A stretch of DNA of 64,000 nt from DASZHJ01 sp963735465 (GTDB lineage Bacteria; Pseudomonadota; Alphaproteobacteria; ATCC43930; CGMCC-115725), in NCBI GenBank assembly GCA_963735465.1, contig CAVTLA010000001.1, positions 3,038,001 through 3,102,000 of the forward strand, in the 5' to 3' direction. A model generated the notes under the pieces. That model ran no database searches and was not told where the DNA came from. It was given only the letters and a program-made list of their open reading frames with translations. This document shows, piece by piece, positions 44,641 through 55,086 of this stretch. The position numbers were made by a program, and so were the translations under genes. Numbering within the stretch: the first letter of the stretch is position 1; the number at the start of each line of letters is the position of its first letter.

Positions 44641-46137
44641 CTATCCCGCGACCGGCAGCGTGAAGGCGAAACGGGTCCCGCCGCCAGGATTGGGCTCCGC
44701 GGAAATCTGGCCGCCGTGCGCGTCGATGATGGAGCGGCAGATCGACAGCCCGATGCCCATGCCGTTCTCCTTCGTGGTGACGAATGGCTGGAACAAGGTA
44801 CGCCGCACCGTCTCGTCAAGTCCGGGCCCCGTGTCGACCACGCAGACCGATACGGCGATATCGGTGTCGCGCCTGGTGACGACCTCGAGCCGACGCAACT
44901 CGCTCTCGCTCATGGCTTCCACGGCGTTGCGCACGAGGTTGACCACCACCTGCTGAATCTGGACCTTGTCGATGGCCACCGGTGGCAGGGCGGCCGCGAG
45001 GTTGAGAGTGGCGCGTACGCCGCTGTCCCCGGTGCCGACGAGCGCCAGGGCGCAGGCCTCCTCCACCACCTTGCTGACGTCCTCCAGGCGGCGCGCCGTC
45101 ACGCCCTTTTCCGTGAATTCACGCAGACGTGCGATGACCTGGCCCGCGCGCTGCGTCTGCTGAGATACCTTGCTCAGCACGTCGGATACCCGATTTAGAG
45201 CTTGCTGGTCCGCGGCGACCATCATTCGCTTGGCCGCTTGCGAGTAGTTCAGGATCGCGGTCAGCGGCTGATTGAGCTCGTGCGCAAGGGCGGCTGCCAT
45301 CTGCCCCATGGCCGACAGCCGCGAGACGTGCGCGAGTTCCGATTGCAGTTCCTGCAGCCGCCGCTCGGCCTCCTGCCGCTCGGTCAGGTCGCGCACGAAG
45401 CCGATGAATTTCGGGGCCGGCCCCGCGGTCACCTCGCCGACGGACAGTTCCATCGGAAAGGTCGACCCGTCCTTGCGGCAACCGACGACGACGCGGCCAA
45501 TTCCGATGATGCGCCGCTCGCCGGTGTCGAGATAGCGGCGGAGATATCCGTCGTGGGACCCGCGATACGGCATCGGCATCAGGATCTTGACGTTCTCGCC
45601 GATGACCTCATCGGCGCTGTAGCCGAACTGCCGTTGCGCGGACGGGCTGAAGGATTCGATCCGGCCGTGCGCATCGATCACGATGATGGAGTCAGGCACG
45701 GTATCGAGTATCGCCCGCAGGTGCGCCTCGCGCGCGTATAGCTCAGCCTCCGTCCGCTTGCGGTCGCCGATGTCATGGGCGATCTTCGACGCCCCGACGA
45801 TCCGGCCGGCGTCGTCGAGGATCGGCGACACGTCGAGAGCGACCTGAACAATGCGTCCGTCCTTTCGCCGCCGCTCGGTCTCGAAGGACGGGACGCGCTC
45901 GCCACGCCGGATCCGCTCCAGGATGTCCTGCATTTCGGCCACGTGGCCGGGCGCCACGATCAGCGAGATCGGGCGACCGATCATTTCCGCGGCGGCATAG
46001 CCGAACATTTGTTCCGCGCCCACGTTCCAGGCCGTGACGATGCCATCCAGCGTCTTGCCGATGATGGCCGCGTTCGTCGACTGCACGATCGCCGCCAGCA
46101 TGGCCTTCGCAGCGGGATCGGTCGATCCTTGGATCAT
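44641..46137 (-). CDS. fixL: FixL-like oxygen-sensing histidine kinase
   Basis: The 498-residue soluble kinase has PAS-A (about 15-125), a heme-type PAS-B (about 140-255) and a HisKA/HATPase module. PAS-B has the FixL pattern: proximal heme His195 in S-H-D-G-Y, then Arg201 and Arg215 in I-I-G-I-G-R, equivalent to BjFixL His200, Arg206 and Arg220. BjFixL His214 is Arg209 here. Kinase motifs are A-H-E-L-N-Q-P-L (His286), N-L-V-R-N-A-V-E-A-M and D-T-G-P-G-L-D. Start at 46137 follows GAGGAAGCG. No FixJ-type regulator is in the window, so it is an orphan here. Confidence 0.88.
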   Translation of the reverse strand: MIQGSTDPAAKAMLAAIVQSTNAAIIGKTLDGIVTAWNVGAEQMFGYAAAEMIGRPISLIVAPGHVAEMQDILERIRRGERVPSFETERRRKDGRIVQVALDVSPILDDAGRIVGASKIAHDIGDRKRTEAELYAREAHLRAILDTVPDSIIVIDAHGRIESFSPSAQRQFGYSADEVIGENVKILMPMPYRGSHDGYLRRYLDTGERRIIGIGRVVVGCRKDGSTFPMELSVGEVTAGPAPKFIGFVRDLTERQEAERRLQELQSELAHVSRLSAMGQMAAALAHELNQPLTAILNYSQAAKRMMVAADQQALNRVSDVLSKVSQQTQRAGQVIARLREFTEKGVTARRLEDVSKVVEEACALALVGTGDSGVRATLNLAAALPPVAIDKVQIQQVVVNLVRNAVEAMSESELRRLEVVTRRDTDIAVSVCVVDTGPGLDETVRRTLFQPFVTTKENGMGIGLSICRSIIDAHGGQISAEPNPGGGTRFAFTLPVAG

Positions 46138-46330
46138 CGCTTCCTCGTTTGTTCGGTCACGCGCCACGTGAATGATGCGCCGTTTCGCCAAGTCCCCCCG
46201 TCCAAAGACAGGGTTGCATACCCGCGCACCCGGGAACAGAATTTGTGCAGGCAAATCCCCGCATGGGGTCACGTCACGCAATCCCGCAATCGCGCTACTC
46301 TGCTACCCAAAGAATGAACGGAGGCTTCCG

Positions 46331-46711
46331 ATGAAGATCTACAACCCCCCGGCCGTGCACGCCGCCGCCACATATAGCCACGGCATCGAGGTGCCGCCTA
46401 ACGCTCGCTGGCTGCACATCTCCGGCCAGATCGGCATCGGCGCCGACGGCAAGATGAAGGACGGCATCGAGGCGCAGACGCAGCAGGTCTGGGAGAACAT
46501 CAAGGCGGTACTGGCGGCCGCCGGCATGGGGCTGGAGAACCTGGTCAAGATCACGACCTACCTGACCGACGAGAGCTACATCGATGGCTTCCGCAGGGTG
46601 CGCAGCCAGCAGCTCGGCGACTACCGGCCGACCTCGACCCTCGTCATCATCAAGCGCCTGGCGGTGCCGGGATTGCTGGTGGAGGTGGAGTCGGTGGCGG
46701 CAAAGGCATAA
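46331..46711 (+). CDS. RidA family protein (reactive imine deaminase or relative)
   Basis: The 126-residue protein matches the RidA/YjgF family, which hydrolyses reactive 2-aminoacrylate and related imines. Family segments are H-I-S-G-Q-I-G, A-G-M-G-L-E-N-L-V-K-I-T-T-Y-L-T-D, R-P-T-S-T-L-V-I-I-K-R-L-A-V-P-G-L-L-V-E-V-E-S-V-A. The arginine typical of true RidA at the C-terminal active site is replaced by the K-R-L-A context, so it may belong to an Rid subgroup of unproven activity. An ACGGAGG site precedes ATG 46331. Confidence 0.9.
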   Translation: MKIYNPPAVHAAATYSHGIEVPPNARWLHISGQIGIGADGKMKDGIEAQTQQVWENIKAVLAAAGMGLENLVKITTYLTDESYIDGFRRVRSQQLGDYRPTSTLVIIKRLAVPGLLVEVESVAAKA

Positions 46712-46714
46712 GCC

Positions 46715-47362
46715 TCACCGCTTAAGCACGAAACTCTCCGCCGGGCGGCGGTGCTCCCAGCCCTGGCGCTCCAGGGCCGGCGTGTCGTGGGAATCTTCGG
46801 GATATCCCAGGCAAAGGTATCCGATGAGGCGCCAGTCCGGCGGCGTCTCGAGGATGCGCGCGATCTCGGCGGGATCGAGGATCGAGACCCAGCCGAGCCC
46901 GACGCCGTGGGCGCGCGCCGACAGCCAGATCGTGTGGATCGCCAGCACGGCGGAATACTCGATCATCTCGGGCATGGTGCGGCGGCCGAGCCCATGGCCC
47001 TGCCCGGTGCCGCGGTCGGCGAAGACCGCGAGATGGACCGGCGCCGCGTCGAGACCGGCGAGCTTCAGGCTCGCATAGTGCTTGGCCTCGTCACCGTCGA
47101 GGGCGGCAAGCGCGTCGGCATTCGCCTGCTCGAAGTTCGCGCGGACCGCGGCGCGGCGACGCACGTCCTCCACCAGCACGAAGCGCCAGGGCTGGCTCAG
47201 CCCCACGGACGGCGACATCGTCGCGGCCGCCAGCAGCTCCGTGACGAGTGCCTCCGGAAGCGCATCGCGGCGGAACAGGCGCACGTCGCGCCGCCAGGTC
47301 AGGAGCTCAGCGAGATTCTTGCGGAATGCGGCGGTGAATTCCGGCGGTGCTTCCTGGCCCAT
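46715..47362 (-). CDS. bluB: 5,6-Dimethylbenzimidazole synthase
   Basis: BluB cannibalises FMNH2 with O2 to make the lower ligand of cobalamin. The 215-residue nitroreductase-fold protein has the BluB set: W-R-R-D-V-R-L-F (23-30), S-P-S-V-G-L-S-Q-P-W-R-F, R-R-T-M-P-E-M, and G-V-G-L-G-W-V-S-I-L-D-P. No other cobalamin genes are adjacent. It converges on ridA, 3 bases apart. Confidence 0.9.
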   Translation of the reverse strand: MGQEAPPEFTAAFRKNLAELLTWRRDVRLFRRDALPEALVTELLAAATMSPSVGLSQPWRFVLVEDVRRRAAVRANFEQANADALAALDGDEAKHYASLKLAGLDAAPVHLAVFADRGTGQGHGLGRRTMPEMIEYSAVLAIHTIWLSARAHGVGLGWVSILDPAEIARILETPPDWRLIGYLCLGYPEDSHDTPALERQGWEHRRPAESFVLKR

Positions 47363-47393
47363 GCGGGCACCATCCTCCCGGGATCAATATCCT

Positions 47394-47510
47394 GCGTCCT
47401 TCAACTCGACCGCTCCGCGGTCGGCTCAGGATGAGGAAGTTTTTCTTTGTGCCATCAAAGATGGTCCTCATCCCGAGCCGTGATGCGAAGCATCACGAGT
47501 CGAAGGACGC
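47394..47510. repeat. Family A intergenic palindromic repeat, copy 4
   Basis: GCGTCCTTCAACTCGACCG to CTCAGGATGAGG and the inverse ending CGAAGGACGC. The centre TTTTTCTTTGTGCCATC matches copy 1. It separates bluB from the D-amino acid module. Confidence 0.85.
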
Positions 47511-47534
47511 ACCATCAATCCGCCACTCAATAAA

Positions 47535-48677
47535 TCAGCGCTTGCCGCGCGCGTCCACCGGCCAGATGTCGACGAGGGTGTCGCCGCGGACGACGTGATA
47601 GACGTCGTAGAGGTTGACGGTGGGATCGTCGTGGGGCGTCACGCATTCCAGGCGGTGGCCGATCTCGGGCTTCGCCACGCCCTCCGGCAGGATCAGCTTG
47701 CCGTGCTCGTCGCCGAAGAAGGTGTAGGTCGCGCCATCAGGCCCGCCGCGGGCGATCACCGGCTTCGGTCCGTCGGTGGCGAAGGCCTTGAGCCCGGCGT
47801 CGCAGGTGACGTAGCCCGGGGCATTGGTGCTGACGACGGCGGTCTGCACGAAGAGCGAGGTCTCGAAGGGCAGCTCGTTCCGGCCTTCCCGAAGCGCATT
47901 GTTGTAGTCCACGTCCATGAAGATGTAGGAGCCGACCTGCAGCTCGGTGAAGACATGGGCCTCGGGGTCGAGATCGAAGGTGCCGGTGCCGGCGCCGGTG
48001 ACGATCGGGACGGGAATGCTTTCCTTCTTCAGGCGCTCGACGATGGCGGCGAGGCGCTTCAGCATCTCGAGGGTCTTGGCACGCCGCTCCTCGCGCACCG
48101 CCACGTGCTGGAGATTTCCGGCATAAGCCTGGATGCCGCGGAAGCGCAGCACGCGGGAGGCACCGATGCCCCAGGCCAGCTCCAGCACCGCCTCCTCGCT
48201 GACGGCGCCGGTGCGGCCGTGGCCGGCGTAGAAGTCCACGAGAACGTCGAGGGGCTTGCCGTCGGCCTGGGCCGCGGCGGCGAGCGCGGTCAGGTTGGTG
48301 GGGTTGTCCACCACCACCGACAGGCCCTGATGGTCGTGGGCGTTGAGGGCGAAGAGCCGCTCGATCTTCGAGAGCGTGACCTGGGGCGAGGTGATGTGGA
48401 CGCCGGGAATGCCCGCGCGCACCATCACCTCCGCCTCGCCGAGGGTCGCGCAGCAGATGCCGAGCGCGCCGGCGCGCACCTGGCGCTCGGCTATCTTCAC
48501 GGACTTGTGGGTCTTGGCGTGGGGGCGCAGCTTGACGCCGACCGAGCGCGCATGGGCCGCCATCGAGGCGATGTTGCGCTCCATGATGTCGAGATCGAGC
48601 ACCAGGGCCGGCGTGTCGAGCGCGCCCCGCGATCCCTGGACACCGATGAGATGGGCATTGGGTCCGAGATCGGTCAT
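47535..48677 (-). CDS. D-threonine aldolase/D-serine dehydratase-like PLP enzyme
   Basis: The 380-residue protein is an alanine racemase-fold type III PLP enzyme of the DSD1/D-threonine aldolase family. The PLP lysine is in R-P-H-A-K-T-H-K-S (about residue 60), the phosphate-binding region has G-A-G-T-G-T-F, and the C-terminal metal site has D-E-H-G and T-P-H-D-D-P-T-V-N-L-Y. Usual family members carry His and Cys or Asp as metal ligands here; H-x-D is retained. It would cleave or dehydrate D-3-hydroxy amino acids. GAGGAGG precedes ATG 48677. It is the last gene of the minus-strand D-amino-acid set. Confidence 0.87.
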   Translation of the reverse strand: MTDLGPNAHLIGVQGSRGALDTPALVLDLDIMERNIASMAAHARSVGVKLRPHAKTHKSVKIAERQVRAGALGICCATLGEAEVMVRAGIPGVHITSPQVTLSKIERLFALNAHDHQGLSVVVDNPTNLTALAAAAQADGKPLDVLVDFYAGHGRTGAVSEEAVLELAWGIGASRVLRFRGIQAYAGNLQHVAVREERRAKTLEMLKRLAAIVERLKKESIPVPIVTGAGTGTFDLDPEAHVFTELQVGSYIFMDVDYNNALREGRNELPFETSLFVQTAVVSTNAPGYVTCDAGLKAFATDGPKPVIARGGPDGATYTFFGDEHGKLILPEGVAKPEIGHRLECVTPHDDPTVNLYDVYHVVRGDTLVDIWPVDARGKR

Positions 48678-48695
48678 CCCGAGAACCTCCTCAAA

Positions 48696-48740
48696 AGCAT
48701 TTTCCGACGGAGTGGATAGCGGTTCGGCGCGGGAATTACC
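48696..48740. repeat. Family B repeat, copy 4
   Basis: AGCATTTTCCGACGGAGTGG is followed by ATAGCGGTTCGG, then degenerate sequence. It lies in the 78-base gap between the D-carbamoylase and the D-threonine-aldolase-like genes, so the two may not be on a single uninterrupted transcript. Confidence 0.7.
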
Positions 48741-48755
48741 ATCGCCCAAAATGCC

Positions 48756-49691
48756 CTAGGGCGGCGGCACCGCGCCCTTGCGCTCGACAATGAGGCGATA
48801 GGCCTCGGGCTGGCGGTGCTTCTCGAAGTTGAAGATCGTGGTCTTGTAGGAGCGCGTGGCATCGAGGTCGCAGCGCGCCACCACCAGCTCGTCCTCCAGG
48901 GAGGTCGCCTGGGCCGCGATCTCGCCCGAGGGAGCGATGATCGCGCTCTGGCCGATCTGCATCACGCCCTCCTCGACGCCGCATTTGGCGACCCCCACCA
49001 CCCAGGTGCCGTTCTGATAGGCGCCTGACTGCATCACAATATGATTATGGAAATTGGACAGCGCGTCGTGCTCCGGCGCCGGCGGATTGTGCATCGGCGT
49101 GTTGTAACCCACCAACACCATCTCCACCCCCTGCAGCCCCATCACCCGATAGACCTCGGGCCAGCGCCGGTCGTTGCAGATGCACATGCCCATGATCCCG
49201 CCCATCGTCCGCTGCACGGGAAAACCGAGATTGCCGACCTCGAAATAGCGCTTCTCCAGGTGCTGGAACTGGCGCCAGGGCTCGTGCTCCGCGTGGCCGG
49301 GCAGATGCACCTTGCGGTACTTGCCGACGATGGCGCCGGTCTTGTCCACGAGGATCGACGTGTTGAAATGCCGCGTCCGCCCGTCCTCATCCGCGAGCTC
49401 AGCATATCCCAGGCAGAAGCCGATGCCGAGCTTCGCCGCGGTCTCGAACAGCGCCCGCGTCTCCGGCCCCGGCATCTCGCGCTCGAAGAAGCCGTCGATC
49501 TCCTCCTGCTCCGCCATGAACCAGCGCGGGAAAAAGGTCGTGAGCGTCAGCTCGGGAAAAACCACGAGATCGCAGCCCATGGCATGGGCCTGCCCCATGA
49601 GGTCGATGAGCCGGCGCACTACCTGGGCGCGGGAATGGTTGCGGTTGATGGGGCCGACCTGGGCCGCGCCGACGGTGACGATGCGGGACAT
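48756..49691 (-). CDS. N-carbamoyl-D-amino acid hydrolase-like nitrilase-superfamily enzyme
   Basis: The 311-residue enzyme has the full C-E-K triad of D-carbamoylases: Glu47 in F-P-E-L-T-L-T-T-F-F-P-R, Lys127 in K-Y-R-K-V-H-L-P-G, and Cys172 in C-I-C-N-D-R-R-W-P-E. These positions are offset by one from the Agrobacterium enzyme and the H-A-E-H-E-P substrate loop is also there. D-carbamoylases release free D-amino acids, CO2 and NH3. It ends the chain of the diaminopropionate lyase gene, starting 1 base after that gene's stop. Confidence 0.92.
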   Translation of the reverse strand: MSRIVTVGAAQVGPINRNHSRAQVVRRLIDLMGQAHAMGCDLVVFPELTLTTFFPRWFMAEQEEIDGFFEREMPGPETRALFETAAKLGIGFCLGYAELADEDGRTRHFNTSILVDKTGAIVGKYRKVHLPGHAEHEPWRQFQHLEKRYFEVGNLGFPVQRTMGGIMGMCICNDRRWPEVYRVMGLQGVEMVLVGYNTPMHNPPAPEHDALSNFHNHIVMQSGAYQNGTWVVGVAKCGVEEGVMQIGQSAIIAPSGEIAAQATSLEDELVVARCDLDATRSYKTTIFNFEKHRQPEAYRLIVERKGAVPPP

Positions 49692-49692
49692 G

Positions 49693-50898
49693 CTAAGCTA
49701 CCTCCTCCGGGCGCCGGCCGACGATGCCGGCCCAGATCTCCGGATCGGTAGCGCCCTCGGTGCCGAACAGCAGCACGCGGGACGCTGCATCAAGACCGAG
49801 CGCGCGCGCCGTCGCTCGATCGGAAGCCGCCGCGATCAGACCCGCGAGGCCGGCGACGCCGGTCTCCCCCGCGACCAGCGGCGGGTCGCCGGTGCGGCTC
49901 TCGGCGAGGAGCCGCACCGCGTCGATAGCGGCCGCGTCGGGGATGGCAATCACGTCGCTCACCGCGAGCCGCAGAATATCCCAGGCGATCAGCGAGACCT
50001 CGCCGCAGGAGAGGCCCGCCATGACGGTATCGAGGTCGCCGGTGACGACGACCGGCTGTTCCTCCGCGATGCTGCGAAGGAGCGCGTCCGCCTTCATGGG
50101 CTCGACGGCAACAAGACGCGGGCGCTCGGCACCCCAGCGCTGCCAGCTCCGCGCCGCGACCGCGGCGGCCACGCCGCCGACGCCGGCCTGGATGAAAATG
50201 TGGGTGGAGCGCTCGGGCATCTGCTCGAAGGCCTCATCCGCCATCACGCCGTAGCCATGCATGACGTCCCGGGGGATCTCGGTGTAGCCGGCATAGGAGG
50301 TGTCGGAGACGACGGTCCAGCCGTTGCGCTCGGCTTCCGCCGCCGCGTGGCGCACCGCGTCGTCATAGCTGCCGGGAACCCGCAGCACCTCGGCGCCATA
50401 GCGCGCGATCGCTGCGCGGCGGCCCGCGCTGACGCCGGCGCCGACGAAGATCACGGCGCGGCAATGAAACAGCCGGGCTCCCCAGGCGACCGAGCGGCCG
50501 TGATTGCCATCGGTGGCGCAGGTGACGGTCGCGCGTTCGGTGATCTCGCGATGGCGGCCGGCGACGAGGTCGCGGGATGACGGGGTGACGCCGGTCGCGG
50601 CGACGACCTCCCGCTGCAACAGGCGCAGCACCGCGTAGGCGCCGCCCAGGGCCTTGAAGCTCTTGAGGTCGAAGCGGAGCGCTTCGTCCTTGTAGGCGAC
50701 GGAACCGAGTCCCAGGGATGTCGCGAGGCCGGCGAGATCCCGGAGCGGCGTCGGTCCATAGCCCGGCCAGGTCGCGATCTCCGCCCGCGCCGCGGCGAAT
50801 TCCACCGCGCTCAGGATTCCGTCGAGAGGGCTCGGATAGGCTCCACCGCGCTCGACTCGCCGATTGGAGACGCGGCGGAATGCGGCATCCCCGGTCAT
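49693..50898 (-). CDS. dpaL: Diaminopropionate ammonia-lyase
   Basis: This fold-type II PLP enzyme splits 2,3-diaminopropionate (both enantiomers in known cases, and D-serine) to pyruvate and ammonia. The 401-residue protein has the Lys in F-D-L-K-S-F-K-A-L-G-G-A-Y-A (Lys82), A-T-D-G-N-H-G-R-S-V-A, Q-A-G-V-G-G-V-A (phosphate loop) and M-A-G-L-S-C-G, all features of YgeX/DpaL. The ATG overlaps the stop of the upstream oppF-like gene (A-T-G-A), linking lyase and importer. ATG 50898 is chosen over 50949, which would lie inside that gene. Confidence 0.92.
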   Translation of the reverse strand: MTGDAAFRRVSNRRVERGGAYPSPLDGILSAVEFAAARAEIATWPGYGPTPLRDLAGLATSLGLGSVAYKDEALRFDLKSFKALGGAYAVLRLLQREVVAATGVTPSSRDLVAGRHREITERATVTCATDGNHGRSVAWGARLFHCRAVIFVGAGVSAGRRAAIARYGAEVLRVPGSYDDAVRHAAAEAERNGWTVVSDTSYAGYTEIPRDVMHGYGVMADEAFEQMPERSTHIFIQAGVGGVAAAVAARSWQRWGAERPRLVAVEPMKADALLRSIAEEQPVVVTGDLDTVMAGLSCGEVSLIAWDILRLAVSDVIAIPDAAAIDAVRLLAESRTGDPPLVAGETGVAGLAGLIAAASDRATARALGLDAASRVLLFGTEGATDPEIWAGIVGRRPEEVA

Positions 50899-51908
50899 GA
50901 CGCCGCGGCGACGGCGAAGGCGGCGCTGTCGATCTCGCGCAGGTGGCAAGCGACCTGATGACCGGGCCGCACCTCACGCATTTCCGGCTCCTCCACCTTG
51001 CAACGCGGCTCCGCATAAGGGCAGCGGGTGTGGAAGCGGCAGCCCGAGGGCGGATTGATCGGGCTCGGCACGTCGCCGGGCAGGATGATGCGTTCTTTCC
51101 GGACCTCCGGATCCGGCGAGGGCACCGCCGACAGCAGCGCCTCGGTGTAGGGATGCAGCGGCGCCGCGAACAGGGAATCCCGGTCGGTGAGCTCGACGAT
51201 CTTGCCGAGATACATGACGGCGATACGGTGGCTGATGTGCTCGACGACGGCGAGGTCGTGGGCGACGAAGAGATAGGAGAGCTGGAACTCCGCCTGCAGA
51301 TCACGGAGGAGATTGATCACCTGGGCCTGCACGGAGACGTCGAGCGCCGAGACCGGCTCGTCGCAGACGATGACGCTCGGGCTGCAGCGCCAGCGCCCGG
51401 GCGATGCCGATGCGCTGGCGCTGCCCGCCGGAGAATTCGTGGGGATAGCGCTGCAGCGCGTCCTCGCGCAGGCCCACCTTGGCGAAGACGCCGACCACGA
51501 GCTCCCTGAGCGCATCGCCGCTGGCGATGCCGAAATTCTCCAGGGGCTCGCCGACGATCTGCCCCACGGAGAGCCGCGGGTTGAGGGAGGAGTAGGGATC
51601 CTGGAACACCACCTGCAGCTGACGGCGATAGGCACGCATCTCGCCGCGGCTCAGATTGTCGATGCGCTTGCCCCGGAGCTTGACGGTGCCGGCGGTCGGC
51701 TCGATCAGGCGGAGGATCGCCTTTCCCGCCGTCGACTTGCCGCAGCCGGATTCGCCCACCAGCCCCAGCGTCTCGCCCTCGCCGATGCTGAAGCTGATAC
51801 CGTCGACCGCGTAGACCTGGCCGACGGTGGTGGAGAAGAGCCCGCGCTTCACCGGGAAGTGCTTCTTCAGCCCCTCGACCTCAAGCACCGGCTCCGATGA
51901 GGCGACCT

Positions 51909-51912
<4 letters not shown>
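50895..51912 (-). CDS. Oligopeptide/dipeptide ABC ATPase (OppF/DppF type), broken by a +1 frameshift near 51378
   Basis: The first part has Walker A G-E-S-G-C-G-K-S-T, Q-V-V-F-Q-D-P-Y-S-S-L-N-P, and the signature F-S-G-G-Q-R-Q-R-I-G-I-A-R-A-L-A-L-Q-P. Right after that, near residue 178, one extra base disrupts the frame; dropping it gives S-V-I-V-C-D-E-P-V-S-A-L-D (Walker B) and the rest, including the C-terminal oligo_HPY domain with C-R-F-H-T-R-C-P-Y-A. Restored length is 338 residues. Without the repair it has no Walker B and no function. It overlaps both neighbours by 4 bases. Confidence 0.9.
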
Positions 51913-52963
<1,051 letters not shown>

Positions 52964-52964
<1 letters not shown>

Positions 52965-53852
52965 CACATGCGCCGGGCGAGGCGGGGATCGAGGGCGTCG
53001 CGCAGCCCGTCGCCCACCAGGTTGACAGCCAACACCGTCACCGACAGGAACACCGCGGGGAACAGCACGATGTAGTAGGCGACCTGGAACAGGCTCCGCC
53101 CCTCCGCCATGATGTTGCCCCAGCTCGGGATGTTCGGCGGCGTGCCGGCGCCGATGAAGGAGAGCGTCGCCTCGGTGATCATGGCGGAGGCGCAGATGTA
53201 GGTGCCCTGCACCAGGATCGGCGCCAGCGTGTTGGGCAGGATGTGGCGCCGGAGCGTCTTGAAGAAGCCGGTGCCCGCCGCCGTCGCCGCCTCGACGAAA
53301 GGCTGCTCGCGCAGGCTCAGCACCACGCCGCGCACCAGACGCGTCACCCGCGGCACCTCGGAGACCGTGATCGCGAAGATCACGTTGCCGACGCTGGCCC
53401 GGGTGAGCGCCATCAGCGCGATCGCCAGCAGCACCGGCGGGATCGACATGAGGCCGTCCATCACCCGCATCACGATCGAATCGCGTGATGCGGCTGAAGC
53501 CGGTGACCATGCCGATGCCGAGGCCGATCACCGTGCTGAAGGCCGCCACGCTGAGGCCGACGATGAGGGAGATGCGGCTCCCGTAGAGGACGCGGCTGTA
53601 GACGTCGCGGCCCAGCATGTCGGTGCCGAACCAGTAGGCCTCCTGAGGGAAGCGCAGGCGCTTGATCGGCGACAGCGACTGCGGATCGACGGTGCCGAGG
53701 TAAGGCGCGCAGATCGCGATCAGCCCCATCAGCAGCAGCAACGCCGTGCCCAGCGCCACCGTCGGATGGCGGCGGATGGTTTCGACGAAGCGGCCGCGGG
53801 CGCGGCGGCGCGCGGCAAGGTCGGTCTCGAGATCGATGGGCGCGGCGGTCAT
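52964..53852 (-). CDS. Peptide-type ABC permease (DppC family), broken by a +1 frameshift near 53484
   Basis: The N terminus starts with a cytosolic R-R-x-R-A-R-G segment, then a transmembrane helix (L-G-T-A-L-L-L-L-M-G-L-I-A-I) and the DppC motif F-G-T-D-M-L-G-R-D-V-Y-S-R-V-L-Y-G-S-R-I-S-L. After about residue 122 a +1 shift occurs around 53482-53486; the restored part runs D-S-I-V-M-R-V-M-D-G-L-M-S-I-P and contains the ATPase-contact loop E-A-A-T-A-A-G-T-G. Restored length is 295 residues. It lies 4 bases after dppB. Confidence 0.9.
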
Positions 53853-53856
53853 GGGC

Positions 53857-54798
53857 TCAATACCTCACGCGCGGATCGAGGAAGGTGTAGCTGAGATCCA
53901 CCAGCAGGTTGACGATCACATAGGCGGCGGAGAACAGCAGGATGACGCCCTGGATGATCGGATAGTCGCGGCGCAGGATCGCGTCCACGGTAAGGCGGCC
54001 GATGCCGGGGATCGCGAACACGGTCTCGGTGACGATGACGCCGCTGATAAGGAGCGCCACGCCGATGCCGATGATGGTGGCGATCGGCACCGCGGCATTC
54101 TTGAGGGCGTGCCCGATCAGCACGTTGTGCGTCGCCAGGCCCTTGGCCTGGGCGGTGCGGATGTAGTCCTGGCTCAGCACCTCCAGCATGCTGGTGCGGG
54201 TGATGCGGGCGATGAGCGCGGCGTAGATCAACCCCAGCGCCGTCGACGGCAGCACCAGATGCTGCAGGAACGGTATGACGCCGTCGCGGATGCTGACGTA
54301 GCCCTGCACCGGCAGCCAATCGAACTCCACGGAGAAAACCAGGATCAGGAGATAGGCCAGCACGAAGGCCGGCAGCGAGAAGCCCAGGACCGCGAAGCCC
54401 ATGACCGCGCGATCGACCCAGGTGCCGACGCGCCAGGCCGCCAGCACGCCCATGGGCACGGCGACGGCGATCGAGAGGATGAGGGTGCTGATGGTGAGCG
54501 CCGCCGTGGGCTCGAGCCGCTGCTGGATCAGCGTCCACACCGGCAAATTCGTGAAGATGGAGATGCCGAGATCGCCGTGCAGCACGCCCCAGGCCCACTG
54601 GCCGAAGCGCACCAGGAACGGCTGGTCGAGGCCGAGCTGATGATGGATGCGGGCGATGTCCTCGGCGGTGGCGAGATCGCCGGCGATGATCGCGGCGGGA
54701 TCGCCCGGCGCGAGGTACAGGAGCGAGAACACGAAGATCGCGACGATGCCCATGACCGGGATGGTCGCAATCAGACGGCGAATGATGTAGGCGAACAC
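53857..54798 (-). CDS. Peptide-type ABC permease (DppB family)
   Basis: The 313-residue permease has the expected N terminus (Y-I-I-R-R-L-I-A-T-I-P-V), P-G-D-P-A-A, G-D-L-G-I-S-I, and the loop D-Y-I-R-T-A-Q-A-K-G-L with about six membrane segments. It is the first membrane gene of the importer, 288 bases downstream of the binding protein gene. That 288-base gap (54799-55086) contains no repeat, terminator or promoter I can support. Confidence 0.94.
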   Translation of the reverse strand: MFAYIIRRLIATIPVMGIVAIFVFSLLYLAPGDPAAIIAGDLATAEDIARIHHQLGLDQPFLVRFGQWAWGVLHGDLGISIFTNLPVWTLIQQRLEPTAALTISTLILSIAVAVPMGVLAAWRVGTWVDRAVMGFAVLGFSLPAFVLAYLLILVFSVEFDWLPVQGYVSIRDGVIPFLQHLVLPSTALGLIYAALIARITRTSMLEVLSQDYIRTAQAKGLATHNVLIGHALKNAAVPIATIIGIGVALLISGVIVTETVFAIPGIGRLTVDAILRRDYPIIQGVILLFSAAYVIVNLLVDLSYTFLDPRVRY

Positions 54799-55086
54799 GA
54801 GAACTCCAGCCGGTTATGGTGCCGCGTCGGTACCCGCGCTCACGGCCGCCCCAGGACCGAAATTGTGCGATGTGCCGGAAGATTGAGCACGCGCCGTCAC
54901 CGGCCGCGTTGCCACGCAGCCTGTTGCGCCGCCGCCGATCCTGCTCCGCGCACGTGTCATCGCAGACTCCCCTGTTCTGGGCCGTTCCGCCCGTTCAGCG
55001 GCCGCACTTTACGCGATTCCAGGGACCCGCAACACTCCCGCGCAACGGCTCCCGTCCTGGCTCTGCGAAAGCCATGCCAAGGCGAA

